This document shows positions 50,491 through 63,588 of a DNA stretch of 64,000 bases, piece after piece (within the stretch, counting starts at the first letter, position 1; every line of letters begins with the position of its first letter). Source of the stretch: Liolophura sinensis. Taxonomy: Eukaryota > Mollusca > Polyplacophora > Chitonida > Chitonidae. Both the position numbers and the translations under genes were made by a program. A model generated the notes under the pieces. It saw only the letters and a program-made list of their open reading frames with translations, ran no database searches and was not told the DNA's origin. The DNA is taken from contig NC_088305.1 in NCBI RefSeq assembly GCF_032854445.1, positions 25,630,628 through 25,694,627 on the forward strand, in the 5' to 3' direction.

Positions 50491-51419
50491 ATCCTGATGG
50501 CTAATTACTGGAAGTGAAACACAAATCTTCAATTTTGTGTATGTCTCCTATGAAATGACAATAACTTAAAAAAAAAAGATAAGGAAAAAACAGAAGATCA
50601 TAATTCAGCCAATAGCACTCAGTATTATATTTTTAGCATTTGATCTTTACATGTAGCGAAGAAATTTACATGCGAGGACACATGCATATACATACAATTT
50701 GAACCCAAAAAGTCCCAGCTTTGCACCAACACATTTCAGGTCTTTAAATGAACCGACTGTGCCATGAATACTTCAACCAGACTAACCCAACTTGTAAACT
50801 TCCCCAAAAGATCTCCTGTAGCAAAACAAATTTCTCCCATACTCTTGTTGGACCACCCTCCTGTGTGAAGGAAGCAGAAAAAGCCAAAAAAAAAAATAAT
50901 GTCATGGTTCTGCTATAAAGTAACCTTACTTACTTAGGTCAAACTTCCTCGCAGTTCTAGTAGCACTGGTGATCAAGAAGGATCATGGAGCAATTGTGAA
51001 AGCAAAAAGTTGTTCTAGGCGATAATTCAGAAGGAATTACCTCAGAATAGGTTACATTTTCATTTCCATTCCTGATCTGTGTGAGATTTTGGCGGTTCAT
51101 TGTGACCCAGTACTTACATAATACACATACTAAATTTCTTACTTACTCAAAGCACTTTTGATTGTGATTGGCCACAGTTCTCTCCACAGCCCAGAAAGCA
51201 TTTGCTTATCTTGAAATCATTTGTAAATCACACATACATGTAAATCAATACACATTTTGTTTTCTGTGCACGAATGCTTGACCTTTCGAATGCTAATAGT
51301 AATCCAATCAAAATAGCCTGCCATCATTTTTAGTTGTCAATGTGAATTGTTGCTTGACTTTCCTTCCTTTGAGGTCCAGTAATTAAGGATATTTTTTTTT
51401 TCTCTCCAAAGTTAAACAA

Positions 51420-51900
51420 TGATGGACAGGTCATGACATGACCTTAACATGTCACCCTTGACCTTTCATTAACATCTCATTCTTCAAACTTTTATAGTTC
51501 ATTCTGCCTCTGACCTTTTGCTTCTTTGTTCTGAACCCCTCTCCATAAACTCTAAACCCAAAACTTGATCCCAAATTTCAAACCTTGAATATTGTATGAT
51601 CTAACCTTTGACATATTTGTCCCAGGTCCATAACTCTCACAACTCCCACCCTGACCTCTCCCCAACCTGTCAACTTGCCACCGTGAACTTCTCCTTACAT
51701 TCTGACCTTTGCCTATCACTCGTTGACATGACTGAACTCAACTCCCACCCTGACCTCTCAAACCACCTTCTGACCTTCGACCTATCACTCCTTGATTCAA
51801 CTCCCACCATGACCTCTCGCCCCACTTTTTGCCCTTTGACCTTTGACTCCTCGGCTCAACTCCCACTGTAACCTCTCCTTAACAGTAATCCCTCCCTGAT
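51420..51900. repeat. Pyrimidine-rich degenerate repeat with many TGACCT motifs
   Basis: Units of about 75 bp around CAACTCCCACCCTGACCTCTC. TGACCT (nuclear receptor half-site on the other strand) occurs about ten times in 480 bp. Lies just past the FBXL18 stop and so may be in its 3' untranslated region. Confidence 0.6.
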
Positions 51901-51966
51901 TTCTCTCACTCCTGCTGACTTTTCATCTCTAAATTTCTTTCCTATGACATTTTGAATGTTAACTTG

Positions 51967-54900
51967 TCACCAGTCGGCTGGTTTTGTTGCCACATGCGAG
52001 TCGAGTAAGAGAAAACTGTCGTAGTGTTTGGCTGGAATCCCTCGTATCATGTTGGGCAGTTCATCATGGGCTGCGGGGTAAATAACCACACTCAGAGCTG
52101 GTCTACTGACGCTGTACCTATAACAAAAAGAAAAAAGAAAGACAGTCTTAGATCGTCTGACAGAACCATAAACATTGTGACAAGATCTGCAAAAGATCAA
52201 GTGATACAGACTTACAAAGGCAGATTTTAGCAATTTTCTTTCACAGGTTCACACAACCTGCACACAGTCTGCAGACAACCTGTACACAGCCTGCAAACAA
52301 CCTGTAGACAGCCTGCAAACAACCTGTACACAGCCTGCACACAACCTGTACACAGCCTGCACACAACCTGTACACAGCCTGCACACAGCCTGCAAACAAC
52401 CTGTAGACAGCCTGCAAACAACCTGCACACAACCTGTACACAGCCTGCACGCAGGAGCCAATCATCTTATAAAGTGAGACTTATTCTGGAGCCAACAGGC
52501 ATTTATGCGCATTTGGCTCATAAACTGCTCTCAATTCAACACTCTTGATATTTGGGGGTTACAGTGACAGGTGCACAACAGATCTAATTCTACAAGTATC
52601 ATACCTGGAGATCAAATCAGCCTGTAGTTTCTTGGACAGTGTCAGTGTCGCCCCAGTGAAAAGCTGTATGACTACCAAGGATGAAATCTGCCAAAACAGC
52701 AACTTTCTCATTTATTATTGTTATCTGAAATGTGTTGTAGCTCAAGCATTCAGAGTGAAATCATGAATGAATATTTCTATCACAAAATCATGCGTGAAAA
52801 TTTCTTTGGTGACATCATGAATATTTTGTTGGTAAAATCATGAATGAACATTTCCACCGTGAAATCATGAATGAACATTTCCATGGTAAAATCATGAATG
52901 AACATTTCCACCGTGAAATCATGAATGAACATTTCCACCGTGAAATCATGAATGAACATTTCCATGGTGAAATCATGAATGAATATTTCCTAGATGAAAC
53001 TATGAATTAATATTTCCATGATGCATCCCTATGACCAATACAAAACTTTTTTCGGATAATTTTAACAAATGGCTGATTACCTAAAAGTCCTTCTGAATAT
53101 CTGTAGTATTTTTAATTACTGGCAAGTATGATAAGTTTCAAAAATTCTATTAATATACTGACGATTTCAACACAACATTAAAGTAAAAGCATTCTGCCTG
53201 AAAATCTTACCTTACTGTTAATTATATTAAGTTTTAATGTATCGTTAAACAAGATCTTTTTATGAAACCATGAACTATACACTCATTTTCAGGCACAAGG
53301 AAAAAGGGGATCTCCCAAAGTGAAATGACATATAAACTAACAGTACAGTTCTCTAAATACAGAAAGAACCTGTATGAAAGGTGCCAGAAACCATGGTGAA
53401 TAATTTGAGAGGAGAAATCACAAACTAACCTTCTCTATGCAGGTTTCTAGGGCTGCTGCGGTTAATGTGCCATTTTGAGATACTACACAAAGTCGTTCTA
53501 ACTTCTGACAAGTCGCAAGGGCCTCAAAAAAGATGGCGTTAAGTGTAACATTGTGTTGTTCCAGCCTACAAGAAGATAAGATGACAATGAACAGGATTCA
53601 TCCACTAATGTACTTTTTTATTTGATTGTTGTTTGACATACTTAATATGAAATTTTACACTTATATGATGGTGGCCAATTTTTGGGTGGAGGAAACTGGG
53701 GTACTCTGGGCAAACCAACGACCTCTGGCAAGTTAATGATGAGCATTTGACACGTCATCTGGTGACATCTTCATCAAGTGCAAAGCTGTGCAAACACAAA
53801 CACTGTCAATAACTTACTGTCTCCAAATTCCTGTGTTTCTATTAGACATACTGTTCAATGCTGATGAAATCTGAAATGTGTCCAATTTATGGCTAATGAT
53901 ATTAAAAATTTACTGCTGTTAAATATATGAGAAAGTACGTCCCAGGCCACACCAAGTCTGTGTTGGTTTACTGGTCGATTTGTGAAAAGGAAATCATAAA
54001 TCATTTTTTTTTTTTGGGCTCTTCAGTGTCACAGACAGAGTAATATGGAAGCAAAAAGTTGTTCACTTATTGTGAAAAGAATCAAGTGCAGGATAACATC
54101 AAATCCACCAAGGAGAGCACCAAAGCCAGTAGTATTTTGGTGCTGCCTCATGTTACGATCATAATGGCAAAGACCCTACAAATTAGCATATGATTAAGTT
54201 TCACATTATTCCTGAAACAGTGAGTTCTACTGATTTTAGAAAGGTGCTTTGAGTTTTCTTTGGAGAGTAGTATTACATTATACTTCCAGCGCGATGAGGA
54301 GCCTCTCATCAATGCCGTCGCTGTGAGTTCAAGCCCAGCTCATGCTGGCTTCCTCTGCGGTCGCATGTGGTAACCTGTGAGTGGTCGTAGGTTTGCTCTC
54401 GGGATCTACTCAGTTTCCTCTCACCATAATGCTGGCCGCCATCATATAAGTGAAATATTCTTGAATACGGCATAAAACTCCAATCAAATGAATACATGAA
54501 TACTGGCAAATAAAATTCAGTACCAGAAGTAATATTCATGACAACTTCAGTCACATTATACTGACATCTGGCCAACATGTCCTGTTTCCTTGCTCTAACC
54601 TCTCAGTGCTGAGCTACATCTTAATACTTGCTTTTAAAAATGCACTTTTTGAGGGGGAAAGTGTAAGTGGACTAGGGTAGCTATACCTGAAGTCTTTAAG
54701 ATTGTTCATCTCCCTCAACGCCTGACAAAGTGTGGGCAGATATCCCCAGTGGGCCCCTGAACCCAAGAACGCCAGCCTGAGGTACTCCAGCTTCTGACAG
54801 CCGCGGGCAATGTGAACCAGGCTCTTACCGTGCAACATCCCTGATAAAGGGATGTAGAAACAGCGTTAAGGTGAAAGAGCTGAAGAAAAATGATGAACGC

Positions 54901-57900
54901 GAAAGAGTCGAAGAAACGGTGTTAAAACCAAGGTTTCAAAGTAACAGTAGGCAGGCTAAAGAGCTAAAGGACACAGCACTAAAACCAAAGAGTTGAAGAA
55001 ACATGATGGGCGTGAATTTGTCAAAGAAACGGTGTTAAAATCAAAGTTTCAAAGTAGGAAGGCTAAAGAGTTAAAGACACAGCATTAACACTAAAGACTT
55101 GAATAAACAAAATTTAAGGACTAAAGATTCAACACAACCCCCCCCACCCCACCCCACCCACCCCAGCATTCACACTAAAGAACCACAGAAAAAGCATTAT
55201 TACTATAAAAGTCTAAGAAACAGCATTATCACTGAATAGCTGAAAAACTGCATAAAATAACTAATTGATCGAAAATCCTGTGTACATCAGTTAAGGACAT
55301 TGGTGAGACACAATGGCATATAGTCTTGTAGATCCAAGTACATGTATGTCTCGCATGGTATCCAGCAGCTGATCTGGTAGCCTAAAACACTAAAGCACAA
55401 CCCCCACCCCCACCCCCCCCCAGCATTCACACTAAAGATCCACAGAAAAAGCATTATCACTATAAAAGAGTCAAAGAAACAGCATTAGCACTTAAGAGCT
55501 GAAAAACTGCATTAAATAACTAATGAATTAAAAATCCTGTGTACATCAATTAAGGACATCGGTGAGACACAATGGCATGTAGAAACCAAGTATGTCTCGC
55601 ATGGTATCAAGCAGCTGGTCGGGTAGCCTAGGAGTTAAAAAGGCACTCAGAGAATCCCACCAGCTCACCTGCTACAGCAGTCAACTAGACTGGAAAAGTG
55701 GGGTGTTCGAGTACCAACTTGCTGGAGTGGTCTTTGATATGCAAATCACTCCCCATGATTGGCTATCCGTGTGGTAACGGAAGCCACTGCAGCCCTCTGG
55801 TTGGCTGAGCAAATACTCAGCTGACAACTGTCACTGTCTGTGCGGATGGTTTAAACATTCCGTCACAGTATAGGTAGGCACATGCATCGGCCAGTGCCAT
55901 AGGCCCCTAGTACTAATGCAGATGTGGAAAGCTCTCTACAGATACTACATGTACTACTACATTTATACTACATTTGAAATGACAAAAGTGTATCCAAGCA
56001 TCAGGTACATTTTGTACACATGTCAAAAAGTGATACTCAGAAGACAAACAATTAGAAGATATCATTAAAATCATAAACATGCATGGCTGCAATGGAAATC
56101 CACTGGTACATTACCATGGAAATCCATAAACACTGTTACATGTACTATAGAATTCCGCTGCCATGGTAACCGGCCTAATGCACCTCCTCACCTGGGAGTC
56201 CTGATAACTGAAGAGAGGTCAGCTGTCTCCATTTGGATATTGGCATAAGGTCATCATCAGACACTGTGTGGGCCTCCGCACTACAGCCAAAAGAAATGTA
56301 TGTAAACTAATTATACATGTGTGATGTAAACGGTATTAGAACTAAAAATTCACACAAAAAACTGCAAATTTAGACACAAGAAATAAAGAAACAAAACATT
56401 ACTCCTGGTGCTGAAACTTTGTTTTTTCAGTCAGACATCATGCTAACTTCCAAACAAACATTAAGATCAATAGAGCTATCAAAATCTGGCAGAATGGGTA
56501 TTAATTCAGTAAGAGATGAAATTTTAGAAAAAATACAGTTATGTCAGATGTACCTGTAAAGAAAGTGTCACAACTTCACTGCTTTCAGGATAACAATTAT
56601 GGTCTTAAGAGACAGTACGACAGCTTAGTATGTTACCACGCCAATCACAGTTTATATACAGATAAAGACAGTTCATTTATTCATTTATTTGACTCGTGTG
56701 TTACATCGTACCCAAGAATGACAGAAGACAATATCTCCGCTGACCATTCACATGGAAGTAATATTAAAGAGACTATACGAGAGAAATTTCCCAAAAATCA
56801 AACAATGCAAATCCAATCAAATTTTTACTGCAATTTTATAATAGCCCAAAAAATTCCTTTCACAAAATATCAACCTCGTCTGTGCACATGCTACAATTCA
56901 AAATACAGTAATAAAATAAAATTCCTAAAATTTATAAAGCTTGTCGCATTAACTTTTTTCAATGTTTGGGGTCGTGTGAATTTACACTGTAAATGATACA
57001 AATCAGATATTTATCGAAAGGCACCAATTTGAGCTACTCTTTGTAAATACAGGAACTTTGATTTCATTAGCCATTGTGGATCTTTTGCCAAAAATATCTT
57101 GAATATCCTCTTTCAATGTTACAAAATTCTGAATTCCTTTATAAATACAATGTAATTGAAAAGCTCAAGGGATCAACAAGAAAGCACAGGATGCCATAAA
57201 AGAACCAATTCAGCAAGATCTGTGGTCTTTCGCACACCTTTTTACATGGTCAGCGAATTGTACGAAGCATTTTTCTTCTCACATACCAAGCTGTGTAACT
57301 GTGTCGTCGAAAGTTGATGGGCACCAAACTGTTGAAGACGGACCTGAACCCGGCCCCGATCAACTCAAAATGTTGTATATTTGGGCATCCCGATGTTAGG
57401 TGGTTTAGCTCATAGCTTCTTTCCTGTGATTCATGAAACCAACCATCTGATGTTGAGGCCTGCAATTCCAAACAAAAACTGTAAGAGACATAAATGCAAA
57501 CATTCATCTAAATTCCTACAGCACCAAAGTCAGGAATTTTGTATTAATTTATGGCATGTAATATGCACACAGTGAATCAAGAATGGAAAATATCCCTCGT
57601 GTTACTGCGCTGTAAATGAATGCAAAAACAGTTCAACACATGCCCCCTTGTGTTATTGTACAGTACATGTGTGCAAAACCTCAGCTCAGTACATGCATTG
57701 TTTTTTACTAAGAAACCAATTTGTTGTCAACATTTGGATGGTGCATGACATAAAACCTATGTGGGGGCTAAAAATTAGAAGCTATCAATTACATTACATT
57801 ATCAAATTTTTTGAAAGGTTTCAGTCATCATGATAATATTTCAACTGCAGACTTCAACATGCATTATTTGGGCTGTTCTAAAACAATATCAAAAATCTGA

Positions 57901-60900
57901 TATGGTTTGTGCTCATTGACAATTTGCCACAAATCTCGCGTGTAGACTCTTCAAACATGACATAAATATGATTTGTTAGCTATACGCACATTTATTTATG
58001 TTGCATATTTGTCAGCACCCATGACAGCTTGTAGCCAAAGACTGTTTTTTATGTTTTAAGTAAAAAAAAAAATTGTAACGACTTACACTGTTTTCAGCTG
58101 GATAATGTTGGAGCCCTGATAAAAATACGAACAATATTAATATACCACTAAAAAGAGGCTACCCTGGAGGTTTTTCAGTTGAAAATCCACAGTCACTAAT
58201 CAGATCAAATTTTCTGAATTTATGAAGTATACTTGCACAGACAGGGCTAATATTTTGTGAAAATTAATTATCTGGGCTCAATAACAGCAAAAATTTGACT
58301 GGATTTGTGCTGATCCATTTCTTGCCCCAAATCTCCGGCATAGCCTCTGTCAGGTTATTTGATCATGACACATTGGACAATTTGAGGTCACCTCACCTGT
58401 GACTGAGAGGATGAATCCAAACCTAGTCGCCGTCTCTTCCCAAAGCCCTGGGGGGCACTGTAAGACACACGCACCTTCTTCTTCCCGACGAGTGTGGTGG
58501 GAATGGCCTCTTCTGTTTCAGGGGTGCACAAACAGCATGCTGGAAGAGCCAGTCTTTGTAAGCCTGAGAAAAACACAAAAATGTAAAATTACACGTATGT
58601 ACACGTGCCTATTAGGTATTTTAAGCAAAACTGAAAATATTTCATTTCTGGACGATTGTTTTGGTTTGAACACAATGAACGTGGGAACCAAGAGCCAAGA
58701 GAAAAGCTGGTTCTGTAGATGCTGCCCAGAGGAAACTTGATAGCAAAATAGCAAGAGGACACTTGGTAGAGCCACAAGGAAACTTGGTAGAGTCATGAGG
58801 AAACCACAAAATGTTACTAGCAAGCAAGCTTACATTTCAACACGCAGACACACATACACGTATAAATAAGGTGTTCAAAAAAGGGCAAGTACAAGGCAGC
58901 AGGGAGCTGTCTACTACCTTCCCTGTAGCTGCCTACTTTGAATATTCTTACAATTTAAATCAATAGTAATTATGGCATGATTACTTTCAATTCAGCTGCC
59001 TACTTTTGAACTCTGACCTCCGTCTCTAATTCTAAATGAAAACCCTGTATAAACACACACAGATACACAGCCCGTTCTAACTTTTAAGAAAATTTCAAAT
59101 CACTTTAAAATTGTTGTTTCTTATGTTACAAGGTGAAAAGTTTGCTTGACGAGGTAAATTCTGAGTAAGCTATCATACAACAAATTTCATTTAAATAACG
59201 GAAAAGAACATACAAAATTTAAATGATACATGCAGTGTGGGCAAGGTGACATGTACACTGATACTGTATGGCTTTTTCAGGCCCGCTGAGCGCCCCCTCC
59301 GCGCCCTACACCTACCCAATTCGGTCTGTTCCCCACACCCCGACTCCCAATCAGCCAGACCCATTCGGTCTGTCCCCTACAGAGTTCTATTTAAACAGAT
59401 ATTATCGTTGACAACACCGCTGTAAACTAGTTCATTTCTGGATTGGCTGCTGGGGCCTTCAGAAAACTGCACTTTAAAGCCATTTTTACATCCCCCCCCT
59501 ACAAAAGTGAAAACGGAAAAATTTCTTTGTTATGTTATATGTTATTAAACGAGATAATCTGCACATTAAGAAATAAAACCAAAGCATTTCATGTATCTTT
59601 TAATGTATGAAGTTTTGACTTAAGTCTCAAATTGGTTCGTAATCCCAGGGACATGGCTTCCTCTCTGGTCGTACGTGGTAAGGTTTGGCAGCAAGCTACG
59701 GATCGTTGTGAGTTTCCCCCGGTTTCCTCCAATCATAATGCCGGCCATCGTCGTATAAATGAAATATTCTTGAGTGCAGAGTAAAACAGCAGTTCATAAA
59801 ATGAATAAGTCAGACCTTTAAGGAGAGAGACGAGGCTGCACAAGGTCTGGACAGGATGAGGTCCATCTACAGAATGAACGTGAACGCCACTGAGATTAAA
59901 GTCCTGCAGACTTGAACACCTGTTCACAAGAGCCTCGATTCCACACGTTTCCATCTTTCCTGTTTGACTCTGAAAAGGATACAGTATTGTTTTCTATTAT
60001 TTACATAAATGTGAAATGTTAGGATTGCCTTCAATGATAAAAGTGACAATTTACTCCCTTAGACATCACTTTTGTTAGTATATTTTGATATTTCACATCC
60101 AGGCGCCACAATGTGACAAATAACAAACATTTTCTCCTGTGCATACCCATCCGAGCTCAGCAGGATAACATCAAAATACAACTTTAGTCAACTTCAAAAT
60201 TCCTACGCATTGCAACAAGACTCATCTTACAACACCATGTACACATGTACGATACATTGTATTATTACATTGATACAAAGATTTAAGGTTTTCTGATCAG
60301 AAATTCACTGAACTTCATAAAAATCTCTTAAGTCACCCTTGTGTAACTAGAAAAATGCTACACTTTGTGTACAACCAGTTAGGAAAGAAAACGATTGTTC
60401 TCAAGTCTATGACAAAAGGAAGTAATTTATTCTTTTGATTTGTATTTATTGCCCTTGTAACGAAATGTTCACTTAATTATAATTAACACTGTATTATACT
60501 GACACTCAATTTGCTTACAGAATTTATTTGTGTATACTTGCATACATCAAAATGGTCACAATATACATGCAGGATTCCACAGGGCTTTTTGATTTGGGCA
60601 TCCTTTTCAGACGGCTAAACAGGGCTGCAACATTTTCATTATTAAGAAACTTGAAACTATTGCTTTACACATGTACATACCAAAGAACAATGTCAAAATT
60701 ACTTATAAATCATTTGTGTTCGATTTATCAGGCAGTATTCTCCATAATTTAGGCTTTTGTAACATATACTGTAATTTGAGCACCTCTAGAAGGTATCGGA
60801 TGTCCTTGTACTTGGCCCTGACAACAGACATGTACAGTACTTTCACACGGTATTCATCATGATATATAGGTATATGTACTGGCATTCATCATGACCTACT

Positions 60901-63588
60901 TGTATCCAACAAAGTCTCTTTACATTTATCACATTATTATACTTACATGCACAACAGTATACTTAATACATTCAACAGAGTATGCTTACATTCATTTTCC
61001 AGTGCAAATACTTACATTTGTCACAATGCACAGTGACACTGTACTTACATTCACCAGAGTATACTTAAGTTAGTATACTTACATTCATCAGGGTAGCCTT
61101 ACATTCATTAGAGTATACTTATATTTATCAGAGTATACTTACATTCATCGGAGTATACTTACATTCGTCAGAGTATACTTATATTAATCAGAGTATACTT
61201 ATATTCATCGGAGTATACTTACATTCGTCAGAGTACACTTATATTAATCAGAGTATACTTATATTCATCGGAGTATACTTACACTCATCAGAGTATACTT
61301 ATATTCATCAGAGTATACTTATATTCATGAGAGCATACTTACATTCATCAAAGTATACTTACATTCATCACAGTATACTTACATTCATCACAGTATACTT
61401 ACATTCATCACAGTATACTTACATTCATTGGAGTAGATACTTACTTGTCACAATATACATCAGAGTATACTTACATTCATCAGAGTATACTTACATTCAT
61501 TGTCCAGAATACACACTTACATTTACGACAAAACACAGTGACATTGTACTTAGGATTATCATAGTATACATGCACTCATCAGAGTATACTTACATTCATT
61601 GGAGTAAATACTTATTTGTCAGAATATACACTGTACTTTACATTCATCACAGAATATTTACATTTGTCACTTTATACATTGTACTTCCAGGATTCATCAA
61701 TGATCAGAGTATACTTACATTCATCAATATATATGGACAGTTTTGTAGATTCAGGCTTATCAAGTTCGGGCAGCATTCCGCAATCGTTTTCAACTGACTG
61801 CTGTCTGCCTTATAGTTGTCGGAAATGTTGAGATAAAGCAGCCTGGGACCTTGAGAAATGGATGGCACAGGGCTGGTCACTGACATAATATCTGCCTGAA
61901 TCCTAGACAGATTCAAATAACACAGTTCCGAGGAGTATCGAAAACAGTTCCTGAACTCAGCACGGTTCTGAAGCTGAGCAAAGTTTGCAGCCGGAATAAG
62001 GACCGTCTTGAATGAAATGTCATGGTCACGCAACTGGCCTAGGATGCCAAAAAAGAACAGACGGGCTGCAGGATCCACCTTGTCATTAATTCCTACCTCT
62101 TTCAGTTTTCTGAGGCAATAAAAATTCTCAATCTGCGGACGGAGCAAATCTTTTGGAAAGCTATTTGGTGCTCCAATTACAGACAGTTTCTCCAAGTTTT
62201 CGCAGAATTCAAGAAATGTGGTCTGTTGGACAACATTGATGGAAATTGTAAAATCCTGCACTCCACGCCATCCGCGTTTGAAATGAATCACAAGCTCCTT
62301 CAGCTGTCGAAAACGTTCTTGAGCACCAGGTGAAGTGGCAAACTCCACGCAGAAGTCACGAATTGCAACCACGGAAAAAGAGAGTCTCTCCAATTTCTCT
62401 AGCCTTGCCACAACTCCACACAAGCGCTTCGGTGTTAAGTTACAGTCTATCACAGACAAGGTGTGCAAGTTTTTGCACTGACGAAGTGTGCTTTGTAACA
62501 CCTGTCCACTCAGCCAATAGCAATGATTACAATTGAGATTTTCTATCCTCGTACTGGCTGCGGACAAATATCCAGTCAAGATTTCATCACTCAACTGATA
62601 AGAGGCCTCAAAACAGGTATGTCTGCAAACAGAAATAGGGTGGAAGTCAGAACCAAAATCACCTAATTCTACATATACATCTACAATGTTCCTAAACATT
62701 TAGTTAGCTGCTTAGATTTGATGGTCTTTTCAACTACTATGAATACTGTTATAGTTACCAATCCTTATTGTCTGAGATTTCGCTAACGATAGTTTTGTCA
62801 AATTTTGGTTTCGTCAAAAATGGCCCCAACCTGACATTAAAGCATGCTCCATTTAAAAATCTTTGCTGTCAAATATATCTTCACAGTCTTTGCAATCACA
62901 CGTGTTCATTACTGCCAGCCTTGAAATATTTGACAAGGATAGGTGATTGTACCAGGTTTCTTAATGGAAATCACTTTGATGTTTTTTCGAGGCCATCACT
63001 GGCTGAACTCTGTCAGACTCTGGCTACAAATCCTGACAAATGTAAGACTAAGTTGATGCTTTTGTTAGTCACTGTTCCCCTTCTTATATGTTCACAGTGA
63101 AAATCTGGTTCTTCAATGAACTGACGTCACTCTACCACGTGACAACAACCTCAACTATAAAACTCCCATCACTTTTGTATAAACAAATAAAAAGAGCATA
63201 AACTGAAATGACAGAAAATGGAGGCCGGGAGAACAGCCTAATATTATCATCGCATCTGTCGGTGGACCACACGTTAAGGAAACTCTATAAGTCCTTTCCT
63301 AATTAACCTAAACTAAACACGACAGAAGTACACAGATGAGTGGCTGGCATTATCAAAACGAAGTTTCATACGTCTCGGTCATAATAAAGGGTCCATATAT
63401 CGTGATATATGTAATGATTTTGGAAAATGGAATTACCTGACAAGAGATACATCAAAACAGATCATCTCAAACCGCTTGCACACTTTGGATGACGTCCATA
63501 ATTCCACAGAGGTGAGGTATGAAAAAACCTTCAACAAAGTATCATCAGGAAGGCGGAGAATATCCAAAGCACCTCCTTGCATTGCCAT
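51967..63588 (-). CDS. FBXL18: F-box and leucine-rich repeat protein 18 (ten exons)
   Basis: Likely substrate receptor of an SCF (SKP1-CUL1-F-box) ubiquitin ligase. Exons in order: 63437-63588, 61719-62622, 59816-59969, 58397-58563, 57287-57459, 56192-56280, 54687-54840, 53430-53565, 52605-52687, 51967-52117. All junctions are GT-AG, all phases fit, and the total is 2163 nt, giving 720 residues plus stop; I recall the human protein as about 718. Residues 8-50 form the F-box (start LDILRLPDDTLLKVFSYL). Residues 51-670 are degenerate leucine-rich repeats. From memory of vertebrate FBXL18, the QGFGKRR motif (exon 4), the HFELIG motif (exon 5), LVVIQLFTGATL (exon 9) and the ending ALSVVIYPAAHDELPNMI all match. 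The start ATG has context AAAATGG. Exon 3 uses the TTTTCAG acceptor at 59969; a CAG ten bases further in would break the frame. Confidence 0.95.
52240..52455. repeat. 22-bp minisatellite in FBXL18 intron 9
   Basis: About ten copies of ACCTGTACACAGCCTGCACA and close versions. It fills nearly half of the 487-bp intron between 52117 and 52605. The Cys/Leu-rich minus-strand frames are artefacts of this array. Confidence 0.93.
52765..53030. repeat. 27-bp minisatellite in FBXL18 intron 8
   Basis: About ten copies of ATGAATGAACATTTCCACCG plus TGAAATC, beginning about 80 bp upstream (in gene direction) of the exon at 52605-52687. Confidence 0.93.
53612..53740 (-). mobile_element. SINE type A, old copy
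   Basis: TTTATTTGATTGTTGTTTGA and GGTGGAGGAAACTGGGG with many differences; lies about 45 bp before the exon starting at 53565. Confidence 0.65.
54288..54512 (+). mobile_element. SINE type A, nearly full length
   Basis: Head CGCTGTGAGTTCAAGCCCAG (B box), body TCACCATAATGCTGGCCGCC, tail AAACTCCAATCAAATGAATA. Lies in FBXL18 intron 7. Confidence 0.88.
54845..55582. repeat. Degenerate repeats and a 265-bp tandem duplication in FBXL18 intron 6
   Basis: 54845-55115 holds irregular units around AAAGAGTTGAAGAAAC. From 55118 a segment with a C-rich tract, CAGCATTCACACTAAAGA and GGTGAGACACAATGGCAT is repeated from 55385 to 55582, offset about 265 bp. Confidence 0.75.
55640..55962. repeat. Dispersed repeat D, second copy
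   Basis: Same order of blocks as 46487-46950 but with only one version of the internal unit; the two copies differ at perhaps one base in six. In FBXL18 intron 6. Confidence 0.75.
58087..58115 (-). other. Possible 29-nt micro-exon in FBXL18 intron 4
   Basis: A strong acceptor (TATTTTTATCAG) and a strong donor (ACAGT/GTAAGT) bracket 29 nt encoding about GSNIIQLKT. The flanking exons already join in phase, so inclusion would shift the frame. Confidence 0.25.
59641..59808 (+). mobile_element. SINE type A, 5'-truncated, touching FBXL18 exon 3
   Basis: Body GAGTTTCCCCCGGTTTCCTC, AATCATAATGCCGGCCATCG and GAAATATTCTTGAGTGCAG, then a degraded tail. Its right end is within about ten bases of the exon-3 donor at 59816. 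Confidence 0.85.
61060..61720. repeat. 20-bp minisatellite built on the FBXL18 exon-2 splice donor
   Basis: On the minus strand the unit is TGATGAATGTAAGTATACTC, some 25-30 copies. The first copy is the true end of exon 2 and its donor (AAT/GTAAGT at 61719/61718). Many copies keep GTAAGTATAC; others read ATAAGTATAC. Degenerate units continue left to about 60930. Confidence 0.93.

Noticed and set aside
56541-56996. 151-codon plus-strand frame
   Set aside because: It lies inside FBXL18 intron 5, includes a type A SINE piece (TTCATTTATTTGACTCG), and has no protein-like motif.
60703-60885. 60-codon minus-strand frame in FBXL18 intron 2, considered as a missing exon
   Set aside because: Exons 2 and 3 already join in phase when the TTTTCAG acceptor at 59969 is used, so no extra exon is needed.
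62768-63100. 110-codon plus-strand frame
   Set aside because: In FBXL18 intron 1; composition is that of AT-rich non-coding DNA and it lacks homology.
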